The notes: a model not told the origin generated them from the sequence alone. 64,000 nucleotides of DNA from CALLPQ01 sp964392325 (GCA_964392325.1 CAYMPJ010000014.1:39306-103305), one strand, 5' to 3'; numbered from the stretch's first letter, positions 46,737 through 56,649 are shown. Made by a program: numbers and translations.

Positions 46737-47093
46737 ATGAAAACGATTAATCTGAATGAAAAACTAGAGCAATTCTCCTCCCACTGGGACCCGCATATCG
46801 TTGCAGATTATAATAATAATGATGTTATGGTTGTGAAATTCAAAGGTGAATTTCCATTTCACCAACATGCGGATACGGATGATTTTTTCTATGTTCTGGA
46901 TGGCGAAATGATTATGGAGCTTGAAGGGGGAAAATCCCATACGGTAAAATCCGGTGAATTATTTATCGTTCCAAAGGGCGTCGTTCATCGCCCCCGCGCA
47001 GAAAAAGAAGTCAAGGTCATGCTGATAGAACCGCGCGGCGAACCTAATACCGGAGACGTTGACCAGCCCCCGGCTCAAAAACCCCGGATTTAA
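46737..47093 (+). CDS. Small cupin-domain protein
   Basis: A 118-residue single cupin barrel: FHQHADTDDFFYVLDGEMIMEL (motif 1 metal-ligand His, His, Glu-like) and PKGVVHRPRA (motif 2 His). These proteins range from sugar isomerases to dioxygenases and binding proteins; the substrate is open. The start is the ATG at 46737, 8 bases after AAAGGA; the longer frame from 46698 is unlikely. A bidirectional terminator follows. Confidence 0.88.
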   Translation: MKTINLNEKLEQFSSHWDPHIVADYNNNDVMVVKFKGEFPFHQHADTDDFFYVLDGEMIMELEGGKSHTVKSGELFIVPKGVVHRPRAEKEVKVMLIEPRGEPNTGDVDQPPAQKPRI

Positions 47094-47187
47094 AAGCCCA
47101 TTTCATTCCGGTAATGGGCGTCATATAACGCCGCGCCCCTTCTCGATAAATTTTGCGGGATATTAATCGCGCGCGAAAACGCCACAA

Positions 47188-47222
47188 AAAATGCGCCCTT
47201 ATCACAGATAAGGGCGCATTTT
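47188..47222. terminator. Bidirectional terminator between the cupin gene and acnA
   Basis: A perfect 15-bp stem, AAAATGCGCCCTTAT with its complement around a 5-base loop, has A and T runs on both sides and lies between two convergent genes, so it serves both directions. Confidence 0.92.
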
Positions 47223-47243
47223 TATTAATCAGGCAGTTAAGAG

Positions 47244-49919
47244 CTACGCCGCAAGTTTGCGGATCACATAGTGAAGAATTCCGCCATTGCGATAATAGTC
47301 CAGCTCATCGCCAGTATCGATGCGCACCAGCAAATCAATATCTTTGGTTGAACCATCAGCCATGGTAATCGTGGCTTTGATATCGCTGCGCGGCTCTATC
47401 GCTTCCACACCAAGAATGGATACTTGTTCATTCCCTTTGAGACCAAGACTCTCCCAGCTCACGCCATCTTTAAATTGCAATGGAAGAACGCCCATGCCGA
47501 TCAGATTAGAGCGGTGGATGCGCTCGAAGCTACCGGCAATCACAGCGCGCACACCCAAAAGAATGGTTCCTTTGGCTGCCCAATCTCGCGAAGAGCCGGT
47601 ACCATATTGGTCACCTGCAAAAACAACGAGCGGCGTGTTTGACTGTTTATATTTCATCGCCGCATCATAGATCGGCATCTCGTTACCGTCGGGGCCTTTG
47701 GTAAGGCCGCCCTCGGTGCCGGGAAGCATTTGGTTCTTGATACGAATATTGGCAAAAGTGCCGCGCATCATCACATCATGATTGCCGCGCCGTGAACCAA
47801 AAGAATTGAACTCGGCAACAGGAACCTGAAAGCTTTTCAGATAATCACCAGCCGGGCCATCTTCCTTGATAGAACCCGCCGGAGAAATATGGTCTGTTGT
47901 TATCGAATCGCCAAACAGCGAGAGAATGCGCGCATCCTTAATGGACGCAACACTTTTTGGCTCTTCTCTGGTCATACCCACAAAATAAGGCGGATTTGCA
48001 ACATAGGTTGATGTTGGCCACTCATACGTTTTCGAATCGCTAACCGGAATGCCTTGCCATTTCTTATCGCCTTTAAAGACGTCAGCATAACGTTCGGCAA
48101 ACATTTTTGCCGTCACATGCTCGCGCACCACCTCGGCAATTTCATGGTTGGTTGGCCAGATATCCTTCAGATAAACATCGCGGCCATCTTTATCCTGACC
48201 TATAACATCCGTTGTCAGATTAATATCGAGCGTACCTGCAATCGCATAAGCGACAACCAGTGGCGGCGATGCGAGGAAATTTGCCCGCACATCCTGTGAG
48301 ACACGGCCCTCAAAATTACGGTTGCCGGAAAGCACCGAACAAACCGCTAAATCATTTTTATTAACCGCCTTGCTGATCGGGTCCGGTAACGGGCCAGAAT
48401 TCCCGATACATGTAGTGCACCCATATCCAACCAGATTAAATCCAAGCGCATCCAGATCATCTTGCAATCCCGCGCTTTCCAGATAATCGGTCACAACTTG
48501 CGAGCCGGGAGCCAGCGACGGCTTCACCCAGGGCTTAACATTGAGACCCAAGGCACGGGCTTTTCTTGCCACAAGACCCGCCGCCATCAACACCGCAGGG
48601 TTTGAGGTATTTGTACAGGACGTAATCGCGGCAATGACAACATCGCCGTGTCCAATATCAAAATCTTCACCCTCAACTTTGACCCGCTTGCCCGCCTCAC
48701 TGGCTTTGCCATATTCCTTATCAAGGGCTGTGGCAAAACCTTGCGGTGCGTCTTTTAGCAAAATGCGATCTTGGGGACGTTTTGGTCCGGCAATAGAAGG
48801 AACAACAGAGCCGAGCTTAAGACTTAATGTGTCTGTAAAGACCGGATCAGGTGTATCCCCATCGCGCCACATTCCCTGTTCTTTGGCATAGGCTTCAACC
48901 AATGCCACGCGGTCGGAATCTCTACCTGTCGCTTGCAAATAGCGGATGGCCTCTGCATCTACGGGGAAGAATCCACAGGTTGCGCCATATTCGGGCGCCA
49001 TATTTGCGATTGTCGCCTGATCTTCCAGTGTCAAATGATCAAGGCCCGGGCCATAAAATTCTACAAATTTTCCAACCACGCCTTTTTTGCGCAACATCTC
49101 GACAATTGTCAGCACAAGATCGGTGGCCGTTGCCCCTTCTGGCAATTTGCCTTCCAGTTTAAAGCCGATAACTTCCGGTATCAGCATCGAGATAGGCTGT
49201 CCGAGCATCGCCGCTTCCGCTTCAATTCCGCCAACACCCCAGCCCAACACCGCAAGGCCATTGACCATTGTTGTGTGACTGTCGGTTCCAACCAATGTGT
49301 CGGGATAGGCATATGTGGTACCACCATCGGTGGCAGTCCAAACGGTTTGTGCGAGATATTCAAGATTGACCTGATGGCAAATACCGGTGCCTGGCGGCAC
49401 AACGCGGAAATTATCAAATGCGTTTTGGCCCCATTTCAAGAATTTATAACGCTCGCCATTGCGTTCATATTCGCGGTCAACATTCTTTTCGAACGCTTTA
49501 TCATCACCGAAATGGTCAACCATCACAGAATGGTCAATGACAAGATCGACGGGTGCGAGAGGATTGATTTTAGAAGGATCCTCGCCAAGATTTTTCATCG
49601 CATCGCGCATCGCAGCCAGGTCAACAACTGCGGGGACGCCAGTAAAATCCTGCATCAATACACGGGCTGGCCGGTAGGCAATCTCTCGGCTGGTCTTGCC
49701 GTTTTTAAGCCAATCACCAAAGGCCTTGATATCTTCAACCTCAACAGAGCGCCCATCTTCGAAACGCAGTAGATTTTCCAACAATACTTTGAGAGAAAAA
49801 GGCAAACGCGAGACATCGCCAATATGCTTTTCCGCTTCTTTCAAGCTGTAAATGGCGTATTCCTTGCCAGCTACATTCAGGGATTTTTTTGTCTTGAGAC
49901 TATCGTGGCCAGGTTTCAT
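47244..49919 (-). CDS. acnA: Aconitate hydratase A
   Basis: TCA-cycle enzyme that converts citrate to isocitrate through a [4Fe-4S] cluster. Cluster ligands and active-site motifs appear as CTNTSNP in the AAITSCTNTSNPAV segment and GCTTCIGNSG, with GTDSHTTMVNGL, GDSITTDHISPAG and YGTGSSRDWAAKG. Length 891 matches AcnA/IRP-like aconitases. It stands alone on the minus strand. Confidence 0.98.
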   Translation of the reverse strand: MKPGHDSLKTKKSLNVAGKEYAIYSLKEAEKHIGDVSRLPFSLKVLLENLLRFEDGRSVEVEDIKAFGDWLKNGKTSREIAYRPARVLMQDFTGVPAVVDLAAMRDAMKNLGEDPSKINPLAPVDLVIDHSVMVDHFGDDKAFEKNVDREYERNGERYKFLKWGQNAFDNFRVVPPGTGICHQVNLEYLAQTVWTATDGGTTYAYPDTLVGTDSHTTMVNGLAVLGWGVGGIEAEAAMLGQPISMLIPEVIGFKLEGKLPEGATATDLVLTIVEMLRKKGVVGKFVEFYGPGLDHLTLEDQATIANMAPEYGATCGFFPVDAEAIRYLQATGRDSDRVALVEAYAKEQGMWRDGDTPDPVFTDTLSLKLGSVVPSIAGPKRPQDRILLKDAPQGFATALDKEYGKASEAGKRVKVEGEDFDIGHGDVVIAAITSCTNTSNPAVLMAAGLVARKARALGLNVKPWVKPSLAPGSQVVTDYLESAGLQDDLDALGFNLVGYGCTTCIGNSGPLPDPISKAVNKNDLAVCSVLSGNRNFEGRVSQDVRANFLASPPLVVAYAIAGTLDINLTTDVIGQDKDGRDVYLKDIWPTNHEIAEVVREHVTAKMFAERYADVFKGDKKWQGIPVSDSKTYEWPTSTYVANPPYFVGMTREEPKSVASIKDARILSLFGDSITTDHISPAGSIKEDGPAGDYLKSFQVPVAEFNSFGSRRGNHDVMMRGTFANIRIKNQMLPGTEGGLTKGPDGNEMPIYDAAMKYKQSNTPLVVFAGDQYGTGSSRDWAAKGTILLGVRAVIAGSFERIHRSNLIGMGVLPLQFKDGVSWESLGLKGNEQVSILGVEAIEPRSDIKATITMADGSTKDIDLLVRIDTGDELDYYRNGGILHYVIRKLAA

Positions 49920-50446
49920 ACAATATCTCCTTTAATTATCAATATCGGTAGGCCCCGTATTGATCTAGAGTAATTTGTGATTTCACGGCAGTTTATGGCC
50001 CACAAGACCAAAATTAGCAATCGATTCAATGCAGTAAATTTCGGTTTGGTGGATCATAAACCCACAATTACCGGAATAGCCCTGTTCCTGACCGGCTTTA
50101 GGGCACGCCTAAATCTGCCCATCATCGGCCTGAAAAGATAAAGCCTGGATTCCTAAGATTCCCACGCGCCCGACAAAATCATCATCGAAAACCAACAGCC
50201 AGCGCAAATTAGTCATATTTAATCATGAAAAAACCATACGCTTGCCCTTCGCGAGCAGGGTTTGCTTGTGTTAGAGATATCACACGTTCGAATCGTTCAT
50301 CTTTTGCGGTGCCCGGAAAAAGGCTATTATTTCTGCCCTATCTCTCTGGAGCCAATCTTGTGATCAGGCGTATAAAGGTTGTAAAGACTTTTGCCATCTG
50401 TGATAAAACCAAAGATATTGCTAAATCCGCAACCGGGGATAATTTT
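49920..50446. other. Divergent intergenic region, acnA and IalB genes
   Basis: Holds the two promoters, with no clear boxes I would defend. A frame from 50225 runs in phase into the IalB gene but lacks protein-like composition, so it is left out. Confidence 0.4.
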
Positions 50447-51025
50447 ATGAAGACCACTAGAAATTCTGCGACCGCTAAAGGCAAGACAATGGGCAAACTA
50501 TTGGCACTAAGCTTTAGCGCCCTTTCCGCCCTGATCATTACCGATGCTGCGGCACCCAACATATTCACACCCGCTGCCAGCGCGCAGGCCCCGGAGGCGA
50601 TAGCCACATTTCGGGACTGGTCTATTTTTGTCAAAGATGTTGACGGTGATCGCATTTGCTTTGCTGCAACCGAGGCCAAGAACAAACAGCCTACCAATGT
50701 GCGCCACGGCGATGTTTTCTTTCTGGTTGCGACATGGCGCTCGGGCGCGGCCACCAATCAGCCGAGCCTGATGACGGGCTACCCTCTAAAATCTACCCCG
50801 GAGCCCGTCTTGAGAATTGGCGGTGACCGTTGGGAGATGTACACATCCGAGAATGAAGCTTTCATTGAAAGCGATAGCGACGAAACACGCTTGGTAACCG
50901 CCATGCGTCGCGGTGCTGATATGCGGGTCTCGGCGGTATCGACCAGAGGGACAGCAACAAGTTATGTCATTTCATTGCGCGGAATCTCTGCGGCGCTCGA
51001 CCGTGTTCGAGCCGAATGCCAGTAA
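50447..51025 (+). CDS. Invasion-associated locus B (IalB) family protein
   Basis: A 192-residue exported protein. The signal peptide contains LLALSFSALSALI and ends near ASAQA. The mature part is IalB-like: FRDWSIFVKDVDGDRICFAATEAK, VFFLVATWRSGA, LRIGGDRWEMYTSENEAFIES and SLRGISAALDRVRAEC. Function in Bartonella relates to host-cell entry, but homologues in free-living alphaproteobacteria probably serve an envelope role. The ATG at 50447 has a GGGGAT ribosome site. Confidence 0.85.
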   Translation: MKTTRNSATAKGKTMGKLLALSFSALSALIITDAAAPNIFTPAASAQAPEAIATFRDWSIFVKDVDGDRICFAATEAKNKQPTNVRHGDVFFLVATWRSGAATNQPSLMTGYPLKSTPEPVLRIGGDRWEMYTSENEAFIESDSDETRLVTAMRRGADMRVSAVSTRGTATSYVISLRGISAALDRVRAECQ

Positions 51026-51047
51026 CTCTATCTGACAAGCATTCCAT

Positions 51048-51629
51048 TTAAGTGCCCTGACTGGGTTTTACAGGCATTGCATTATCATCCCGGTTGTTGA
51101 TTGATTCATTCACAACACGACCGGGCATTAAATCAACGAGAGTGTTGTCAACTCTGGTCCAGACATAGCCCTTACATAAACCCGGCCCGATACAGCCGGT
51201 TATTTTCAATTTGTTATGGTTCAAAAGACCGACCTTGGCAAAATAGGATTTACCCGTACGCGGATCATACAGGTCGCCGCCGCGCCATTGTCCGTCCTTT
51301 TTTGTCTTTTTGACATTATGCAGTATCTCCACACCAATTAACGGGCGTTCGCGCAACTTGCGATTTGGATTAAGAGAATCATATTCTGACAAATCTTCAT
51401 AAGCATGACGGACAAGGTAAGCGCATAAAAGCTGCACTGACTTTTCACACGGCGCAACCTTCACAATCGCGTCCCCATCCGGGGGTACCCACTCACCATA
51501 AACATCCGCGTCATTAGAGCGATGATCCATGACTTCATCAACGGCAATGGCCGGCATGATAAATAAAAGTCCTGTCGATAAAATCGCCATCTTTAATGAG
51601 TGTAACGTCACGCGCATAAATTTTTCCAA
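51048..51629 (-). CDS. DUF2147 domain secreted protein
   Basis: A 193-residue protein with a signal peptide (about residues 1-30) and a DUF2147 fold: YGEWVPPDGDAIVKVAPC, LIGVEILHNVKK, WRGGDLYDPRTGKSYFAKV and LKITGCIGPGLCKGYVWTRV. Three to four Cys may form disulfides. Function not established in the family. Convergent with the IalB gene, 22 bases apart. Confidence 0.85.
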   Translation of the reverse strand: MEKFMRVTLHSLKMAILSTGLLFIMPAIAVDEVMDHRSNDADVYGEWVPPDGDAIVKVAPCEKSVQLLCAYLVRHAYEDLSEYDSLNPNRKLRERPLIGVEILHNVKKTKKDGQWRGGDLYDPRTGKSYFAKVGLLNHNKLKITGCIGPGLCKGYVWTRVDNTLVDLMPGRVVNESINNRDDNAMPVKPSQGT

Positions 51630-52182
51630 AAAGCTTCAAAAATAATGTCGTCAATGGCCTTATGATATCAAATTTGGTTCGCACTGAAAATTCGCAATCG
51701 CGTGATCACTCATGAAACCAAAAATACCAGAAAGCGAAAAATACGGCCCGCAGATAGGCTTTCACCACAACTAGATATCGCAACAAATGTGCAAAAAGTG
51801 TGAATTTCGCCTTCACAAATACTTGAACAGCGTCGCCCGAAGCACCACATCATTATTAACAAAGTATTTGCGTAGCTACTTGTGCGTCGATAACGTTGAT
51901 AGTTGCTGGTTGGGGCCCATAACCGGAAAATTGCGTAGCTCTCCATTGAGCGGTGACATTCATGCTGAATGAAATCAGCTGTGTCGAATGGATTTTTGCG
52001 TCCATGAGCGTGTTCAATAATAGCACTGCTCATGGGCGGGTTTAAGTACAGTGCCCGGCTGGCAGTAAAGCCAATTCCAGAATTGATAGGCTCTGTGAGT
52101 CCCAAATAAGCACCGAATTAAAAATCAGAACTTTCGGCAAGGAGTACCAGTAAAATTCAATCAACCATGAGGAGGCATAGTG
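51630..52182. other. Intergenic region with one doubtful frame
   Basis: A minus-strand frame of 131 codons (51710-52105) has uneven composition and no recognisable domain; I do not call it. No RNA or repeat is seen. The promoter of the following membrane-protein gene must lie near the right end, where an AGGAGG ribosome site is visible at 52170-52175. Confidence 0.4.
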
Positions 52183-53448
52183 ATGTTCGTCAACATTTTG
52201 CTCGTAATGTATCGCGCGATTGCCCGTTTTTTTGCCAAGCTAAGAGGCTTATTAAATATGAATGCAAGAACGGCCGGTAAATCGGGAAGTAGTTATACAG
52301 CCAAGCAGTTGAACGAAAGCGAGCATGCGCACCCTCAATACAATAATGACGAGCTTCCGGTTCTTATCAGGGACGGGGCAGAATCTTTGATATTTAAACA
52401 ATTATCGCGCCCGCGTTTGAGCGAGCGAACCGCCGCCGACCTAACTCTTGAAGAGGCGCGTCACTATATGCAGCAGTCGGATATATTTTATACTTATCCT
52501 TTTGAATTATTTGCCCGCAGTGATTTCTTTTACGAGGAGGTTGAAGAAGAGTTTCTAAATAACGCGCTGGGGTTGAAGCGAAATTCTATTGATGAACGTT
52601 TTTTAAAGATCGTTGATATGTTCAAGCGTACGCTCAATGATAACACCCGCAAATTAATGATTTTCATCGCGCCACTGATATTTTTCACCGCCCTGCTAGG
52701 GGCAACATTCATGGTTTTGAATGATCAAAATTTTCTCTCATTGTTTTTGAGCGAGATTTTCAATGGACAGGATCCGCAGCTCAAACTTCTCTTCGGTTTT
52801 AACACGCATACGCTTTTTACTTATGTCGGCCTATTTGGTGTCGCTGTCTTGTTAGCGTTCCTTATCATATTATTGCTCTTTAGCTGGCCATTTAAAGTAT
52901 CGCAGCAACGCAACCTGCTTAATCTGGATAATTACATCACGTCAAAATTTGCGCGGATCAACAACAATTTTCAAGTCGCCAAACGCCGCGCTCTGAATGT
53001 TGAACGCAATAAGCGTATGTCGCAAGCGGAAGAGCTGAAAGAAGAAGCTGGCATTTGGACCATGTCCTACCAATGGTTTGCTATGCGTTTGATGCTATGT
53101 GAATTGATGATCCGGAACCGCCTTTATCAGGTCCGGCGTAACACCACCTTATACTGGCTTTCCGGAATGGGGATTTGCGCGATGATTACAATCTTCTTCA
53201 TAGCAGCAATCCATTATTTTATTCCCACAGAGCGCGAGCTTATTTTTGCTATCGTTCTTGCCAGCCTCGTTTATATTTTGCTGACTTTTTTAGTCCTTCA
53301 ACGAACAACGTATATTATGCTTAACGTTCTGGAAGCCAATGAATGGAGTCGTTTTCACATGCTTGATCTTCATAACACTATTCAAGATCATGTCGGGGAA
53401 GATAAAGTGCAGATTGTTACGTTTCGCGATCGCAATCGAATGGAATAA
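52183..53448 (+). CDS. Four-helix membrane protein of unknown function
   Basis: About 421 residues with four membrane segments in two pairs (roughly residues 158-180, 211-238, 324-348 and 354-375), an N-terminal cytoplasmic part of about 150 residues and a charged central cytoplasmic region with coiled-coil character (KRRALNVERNKRMSQAEELKEEAG). I recognise no domain. The ATG at 52183 has an AGGAGG site 7 bases upstream; an overlapping GTG at 52180 is possible. It is the last host-type gene before the tRNA-Lys junction and has its own terminator. Confidence 0.65.
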   Translation: MFVNILLVMYRAIARFFAKLRGLLNMNARTAGKSGSSYTAKQLNESEHAHPQYNNDELPVLIRDGAESLIFKQLSRPRLSERTAADLTLEEARHYMQQSDIFYTYPFELFARSDFFYEEVEEEFLNNALGLKRNSIDERFLKIVDMFKRTLNDNTRKLMIFIAPLIFFTALLGATFMVLNDQNFLSLFLSEIFNGQDPQLKLLFGFNTHTLFTYVGLFGVAVLLAFLIILLLFSWPFKVSQQRNLLNLDNYITSKFARINNNFQVAKRRALNVERNKRMSQAEELKEEAGIWTMSYQWFAMRLMLCELMIRNRLYQVRRNTTLYWLSGMGICAMITIFFIAAIHYFIPTERELIFAIVLASLVYILLTFLVLQRTTYIMLNVLEANEWSRFHMLDLHNTIQDHVGEDKVQIVTFRDRNRME

Positions 53449-53625
53449 TCCCGGCTCACGGATCGGTGATTGCGCTCGCTTTTTTGTGTTTTGCAAGTGC
53501 GCGGGCAAATAGATACATAGGATGCATAGAAGTTAACAAGTTCAAGAGTTGATTTCCTCATAGTTAAACGTATCTTCGTGTCCCTATCCCTCCCCCCCCC
53601 AAAGACACGGGGTACGTTTTTAAAA

Positions 53626-53671
53626 GGCCGCTGCAACCCTCCCTCCCCCTAAATTGCAGCGGCCAATTTTT
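53626..53671 (+). terminator. Rho-independent terminator
   Basis: An 11-bp perfect stem GGCCGCTGCAA with TTGCAGCGGCC, a C+T-rich 17-base loop, then a run of seven T. It is about 180 bases after the membrane-protein stop, with no other gene between. Confidence 0.88.
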
Positions 53672-53807
53672 TTCTCCTACACATTAGCAAATGATACGCA
53701 ATAGAAGCCGAAAATCTTCCATTTGGTAGCCCAGTGGTAGCACTGCCCGCCGCGAATTTTGCGCCAGAGTCCGCCCTTCCCACAGCCATTGATTTTGCTT
53801 GAAAAAT

Positions 53808-53857
53808 TGGTGAGCCCTGAAGGATTCGAACCTTCGACCTACTGATTAAAAGTCAGT
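53808..53857 (-). other. Partial tRNA-Lys (TTT), attachment site
   Basis: Reading the minus strand gives the anticodon stem-loop with stem ACTGA/TCAGT and loop CTTTTAA (anticodon TTT), the T-arm with stem GAAGG/CCTTC and loop TTCGAAT, then the acceptor 3' strand and CCA. The D-arm and 5' acceptor half are missing: the sequence beyond 53857 is unrelated. This is the standard footprint of an integrase that uses the 3' half of tRNA-Lys, and gives a minimal att core of up to 50 bases. Confidence 0.88.
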
Positions 53858-54006
53858 ATTTACTTATTTCGACACAATACGCTCATTCTCCACATACTAC
53901 TATATATACAACAATATCAATAGTTTAAATGAATTTTACTTACGCCATGGTTCGGTGAAATTACTTGATTTTCGCTGCCAACTGCTTCCTATATGCTTCC
54001 AGTAAC

Positions 54007-55161
54007 ATGGATAATTATATGAAACTCAGCAAAAAAATAATTGATCAACTAGAAGCTAACGGCAAAGATCAGCTCATTTTTGATAATGCCTTACCGGGAT
54101 TTGGAATAAGGATTGCGCCAAGCGGCAAGAAGTCATTTTTCGTTCAATACAGAAAATCTGGACGCACGCGTCGCTTAAAAATTGGGAATTACGGGGCACT
54201 CGCATATGAGGAGGCCAAAAGTTTAGGCAAATCAACGCTTGGTAATGTTGCCAAGGGTGAAAACCCCGCTGAAATTATTTATGTTGAGCGTAAAGCGCCA
54301 ACCGTCATCGCTCTGTGTGAGCGATTTCTTACTGAATATGCAGAGCCTAGATTGAAGCCCACAACAATTCGAGAATATCGGCGCTATGTTGAGTTATTTA
54401 TTAAGCCAGCAATTGGAACCAGAAAGGTTCAAGATATCTCAAGAAGCGATATTGCCCAATTACACCAAAACCTTATTTCTGAACCATATCAAGCCAATCG
54501 CGTTCTTAGCGTAATTTCGAAACTGTTCAATCTGGCTGAAGTGTGGGGATTGCGACCGGATGGGTCTAATCCAACCCGCCATGTAAAAAAATATGCAGAA
54601 GTTAAGCGCGAGCGGTTTCTATCAGATAAAGAGTTGAGAACGCTTTTTGATGTTCTCGATACTCGGGAAGTTGAAGGGCTGGAATCAACTTATGTGACAA
54701 CAGCAATTAAAATGTTGGTTTTTACCGGTTGCCGATTACGTGAAATTCAAACACTTAAATGGGACTATGTCGAAGGTAACACCCTCACATTGCCGGACTC
54801 CAAAACCGGACCACGTCGCATCCCACTATCAAATGACGCTTACCGTGTTCTTGAACAGTTACCCCGTATGCCGGGTAATGAGTTTGTGTTTGCCGGGAAG
54901 ATAGAAGGTAGATTTATTACCGATTTGCAAAAACCATGGCGACGCATACGCAATGAAGCAGGTATCGAAGATGTTCGACTTCATGATCTCAGGCATACAT
55001 ATGCATCGGTAGCGATCATGAACGGCATTAGCTTGCCAATTTTAGGTAAGCTACTTGGGCACACGCAAATCCAAACGACAATGCGCTATGCACATTTGGC
55101 CGATAAACCAGTGCGCGATGCAGCCGATCTCATTGGAAATGCGATAAGGCCCACAGGGTGA
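54007..55161 (+). CDS. Tyrosine site-specific integrase
   Basis: Integrates and excises the element at tRNA-Lys. The N-terminal part is an arm-type DNA-binding domain of the DUF4102 kind (LPGFGIRIAPSGKKSFFVQYR), followed by a core-binding helical domain and the catalytic domain. Catalytic residues are Arg in FTGCRLREIQ, Lys in DSKTG, His and Arg in HDLRHTYAS, His in LGHTQIQTT and the Tyr nucleophile in MRYAHL, all present, so it is probably active. The start at 54007 or ATG 54019 is chosen over TTG 53965. It lies 150 bases from the attachment site. Confidence 0.93.
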   Translation: MDNYMKLSKKIIDQLEANGKDQLIFDNALPGFGIRIAPSGKKSFFVQYRKSGRTRRLKIGNYGALAYEEAKSLGKSTLGNVAKGENPAEIIYVERKAPTVIALCERFLTEYAEPRLKPTTIREYRRYVELFIKPAIGTRKVQDISRSDIAQLHQNLISEPYQANRVLSVISKLFNLAEVWGLRPDGSNPTRHVKKYAEVKRERFLSDKELRTLFDVLDTREVEGLESTYVTTAIKMLVFTGCRLREIQTLKWDYVEGNTLTLPDSKTGPRRIPLSNDAYRVLEQLPRMPGNEFVFAGKIEGRFITDLQKPWRRIRNEAGIEDVRLHDLRHTYASVAIMNGISLPILGKLLGHTQIQTTMRYAHLADKPVRDAADLIGNAIRPTG

Positions 55162-55423
55162 AATGGTTTTAATGCTTTCTTTGTAGGTACATGGCTTAAG
55201 GTCGGGGCTTTAAAAGCAAGACCCATATACATTTAAAGCCGATTTTAAACCTTAAAAGGGTTTTCAGGTGGGTATTAAATCGCCTTTTTAATAGCTTTTT
55301 AGCAATTTCACATGGAGTACCATTCTAGAAAAATAAATTATAACTTTTATCGGGGCCGAGTAGTTAGAATCGCCCTATTTAAGTTAACTCAACTGCTTTC
55401 GTTAAATTGATGGAGGTTATTTT

Positions 55424-56224
55424 ATGACGTTATCGGAGTATTTTCCCAAGGGCATTCACGCTGATGGCGTGTTGCTTGGATATTTATTCGAATTTTTAGG
55501 GGCCGTTGTTTATAAAGAGGAGTGGCGCTCCGGTAATTTTTCATATCTAAATTATCCTGATGCCGATCAAGGTAAGGGTGGGAAAGAGGTAGAGCTTAAT
55601 GCTCTTGAAATGGAACACCATGAAATCAACGAAGAAATTAAAAACTATGAGGCTTTATCAAAAAAATCTAATCGAGTGGGTGAAAAGTCATCTATTAAAA
55701 AATTGATTGAAAATTCTCATAACCAGTTAAAAAAAATCAATGGAAAAATAGAATCACTAAATGGCAATAAAAAATCAATAGTGTATGACGGTACTATTGC
55801 TCAAGCACATGACATAAAAATACGTGTATTGCAGGCACTGAAAAGTGGGGAGCTCCAAATAAAAGATAGATATGGAACCAGTTTTGCGCAGGTTGGTGAG
55901 GGGCGCTTTAATCTTTATCATTCAACATTCGAGCCTTGGGATTTGAAAGCAGAACAATTTTTAGAGCCGGTGATCGTTTTTGCCGAAAAGAAAAAAGTAG
56001 ATGAGTGGGTGCTCCAATTTAAAGAACCAGAGAATGATTGGGAGTGGTTGGAGAAGAAATTCAAGTCAATGGATGAGAATGATAGGATGCCTAAAGCCTT
56101 GCGGCTTACTGAATTTCAAGCTCTACGACCTAGTATAACAGAATATAAGTTCGCTCAGGCTTGGAAAAATTTTGCGCCACCCTCTTGGAAAACGCCGGGT
56201 AGAAACAAACCCCTAGAAAAATAA
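55424..56224 (+). CDS. Unknown protein with coiled coil
   Basis: A 266-residue protein. The first 60 residues are mixed, residues about 63-115 form a charged coiled coil (EMEHHEINEEIKNYEALSKK, then LIENSHNQLKKINGKIESL), and the rest appears folded, with DRYGTSFAQVGEGRFNLYHS and a Trp-rich end (FAPPSWKTPGRNKP). It has no match I know. GGAGG at 55412-55416 is well placed. Very A+T-rich, and transcribed after the integrase; its position between integrase and excisionase-like gene suggests an element-specific accessory function, not identified. Confidence 0.6.
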   Translation: MTLSEYFPKGIHADGVLLGYLFEFLGAVVYKEEWRSGNFSYLNYPDADQGKGGKEVELNALEMEHHEINEEIKNYEALSKKSNRVGEKSSIKKLIENSHNQLKKINGKIESLNGNKKSIVYDGTIAQAHDIKIRVLQALKSGELQIKDRYGTSFAQVGEGRFNLYHSTFEPWDLKAEQFLEPVIVFAEKKKVDEWVLQFKEPENDWEWLEKKFKSMDENDRMPKALRLTEFQALRPSITEYKFAQAWKNFAPPSWKTPGRNKPLEK

Positions 56225-56308
56225 AAAAACCTCCATGTTTCTTTTTCGAGAGAAATAAAAATCAATATTATCAATAATTTACATTAAAATTAAACATGGA
56301 GGTTTTTT
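56224..56308. terminator. Long-loop inverted repeat, probable bidirectional terminator
   Basis: A perfect 17-bp stem, AAAAAACCTCCATGTTT with its complement, encloses a 51-base A+T-rich loop and ends in a T-run on both strands. It begins at the stop codon of the unknown gene. Confidence 0.7.
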
Positions 56309-56401
56309 ATCCATGTTTAATTTAAATGGTTAGGGACTTTTCTTAGACGCAGAATTATCGCCTTTTGTGTGAGTAGTTAAACGGACATAAGGCGCTTTAA
56401 A

Positions 56402-56635
56402 ATGCGAACAATTACCGAGAACGAGAACCCTGTATCTTTATTAAATGAATCGCAAACGGCTCAATTTTTAGGACTCACCATTCGATGTTTGCAAAATTGG
56501 CGCTCTCGCGGGGGTGGCCCACCATACATTCAAATCTCTCGCCGTGCGATCCGTTATAGGCGTGCTGATTTGGAGGCATGGATTGATGCACGCATAGTTG
56601 CCAATACAACAGATGCAAGGCGAGTGACACCTTAG
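56402..56635 (+). CDS. AlpA-like helix-turn-helix protein, excisionase-type
   Basis: A 77-residue DNA-binding protein with a MerR/AlpA helix-turn-helix: LLNESQTAQFLGLTIRCLQNWRS, then GGGPPYIQISRRAIRYRRADLEAWIDARI. Such small proteins are excisionases or regulators of integrase genes on integrative elements. It precedes the structured region and replication gene. Confidence 0.85.
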   Translation: MRTITENENPVSLLNESQTAQFLGLTIRCLQNWRSRGGGPPYIQISRRAIRYRRADLEAWIDARIVANTTDARRVTP

Positions 56636-56649
56636 AAACATTGGTTTTG

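Noticed and set aside
50225..50446. N-terminal extension of the IalB gene
   Set aside because: Precedes the signal peptide, has no protein-like pattern, and a better ribosome site lies before 50447.
51710..52105. Minus-strand frame of 131 codons in an intergenic region
   Set aside because: Second half rich in Ser and Cys with random-looking text, no ribosome site, no domain; insufficient to call a gene.
53808..53857. Functional tRNA-Lys gene
   Set aside because: Only the anticodon arm onward is present; the D-arm and 5' acceptor strand are absent, so it cannot fold as a full tRNA.
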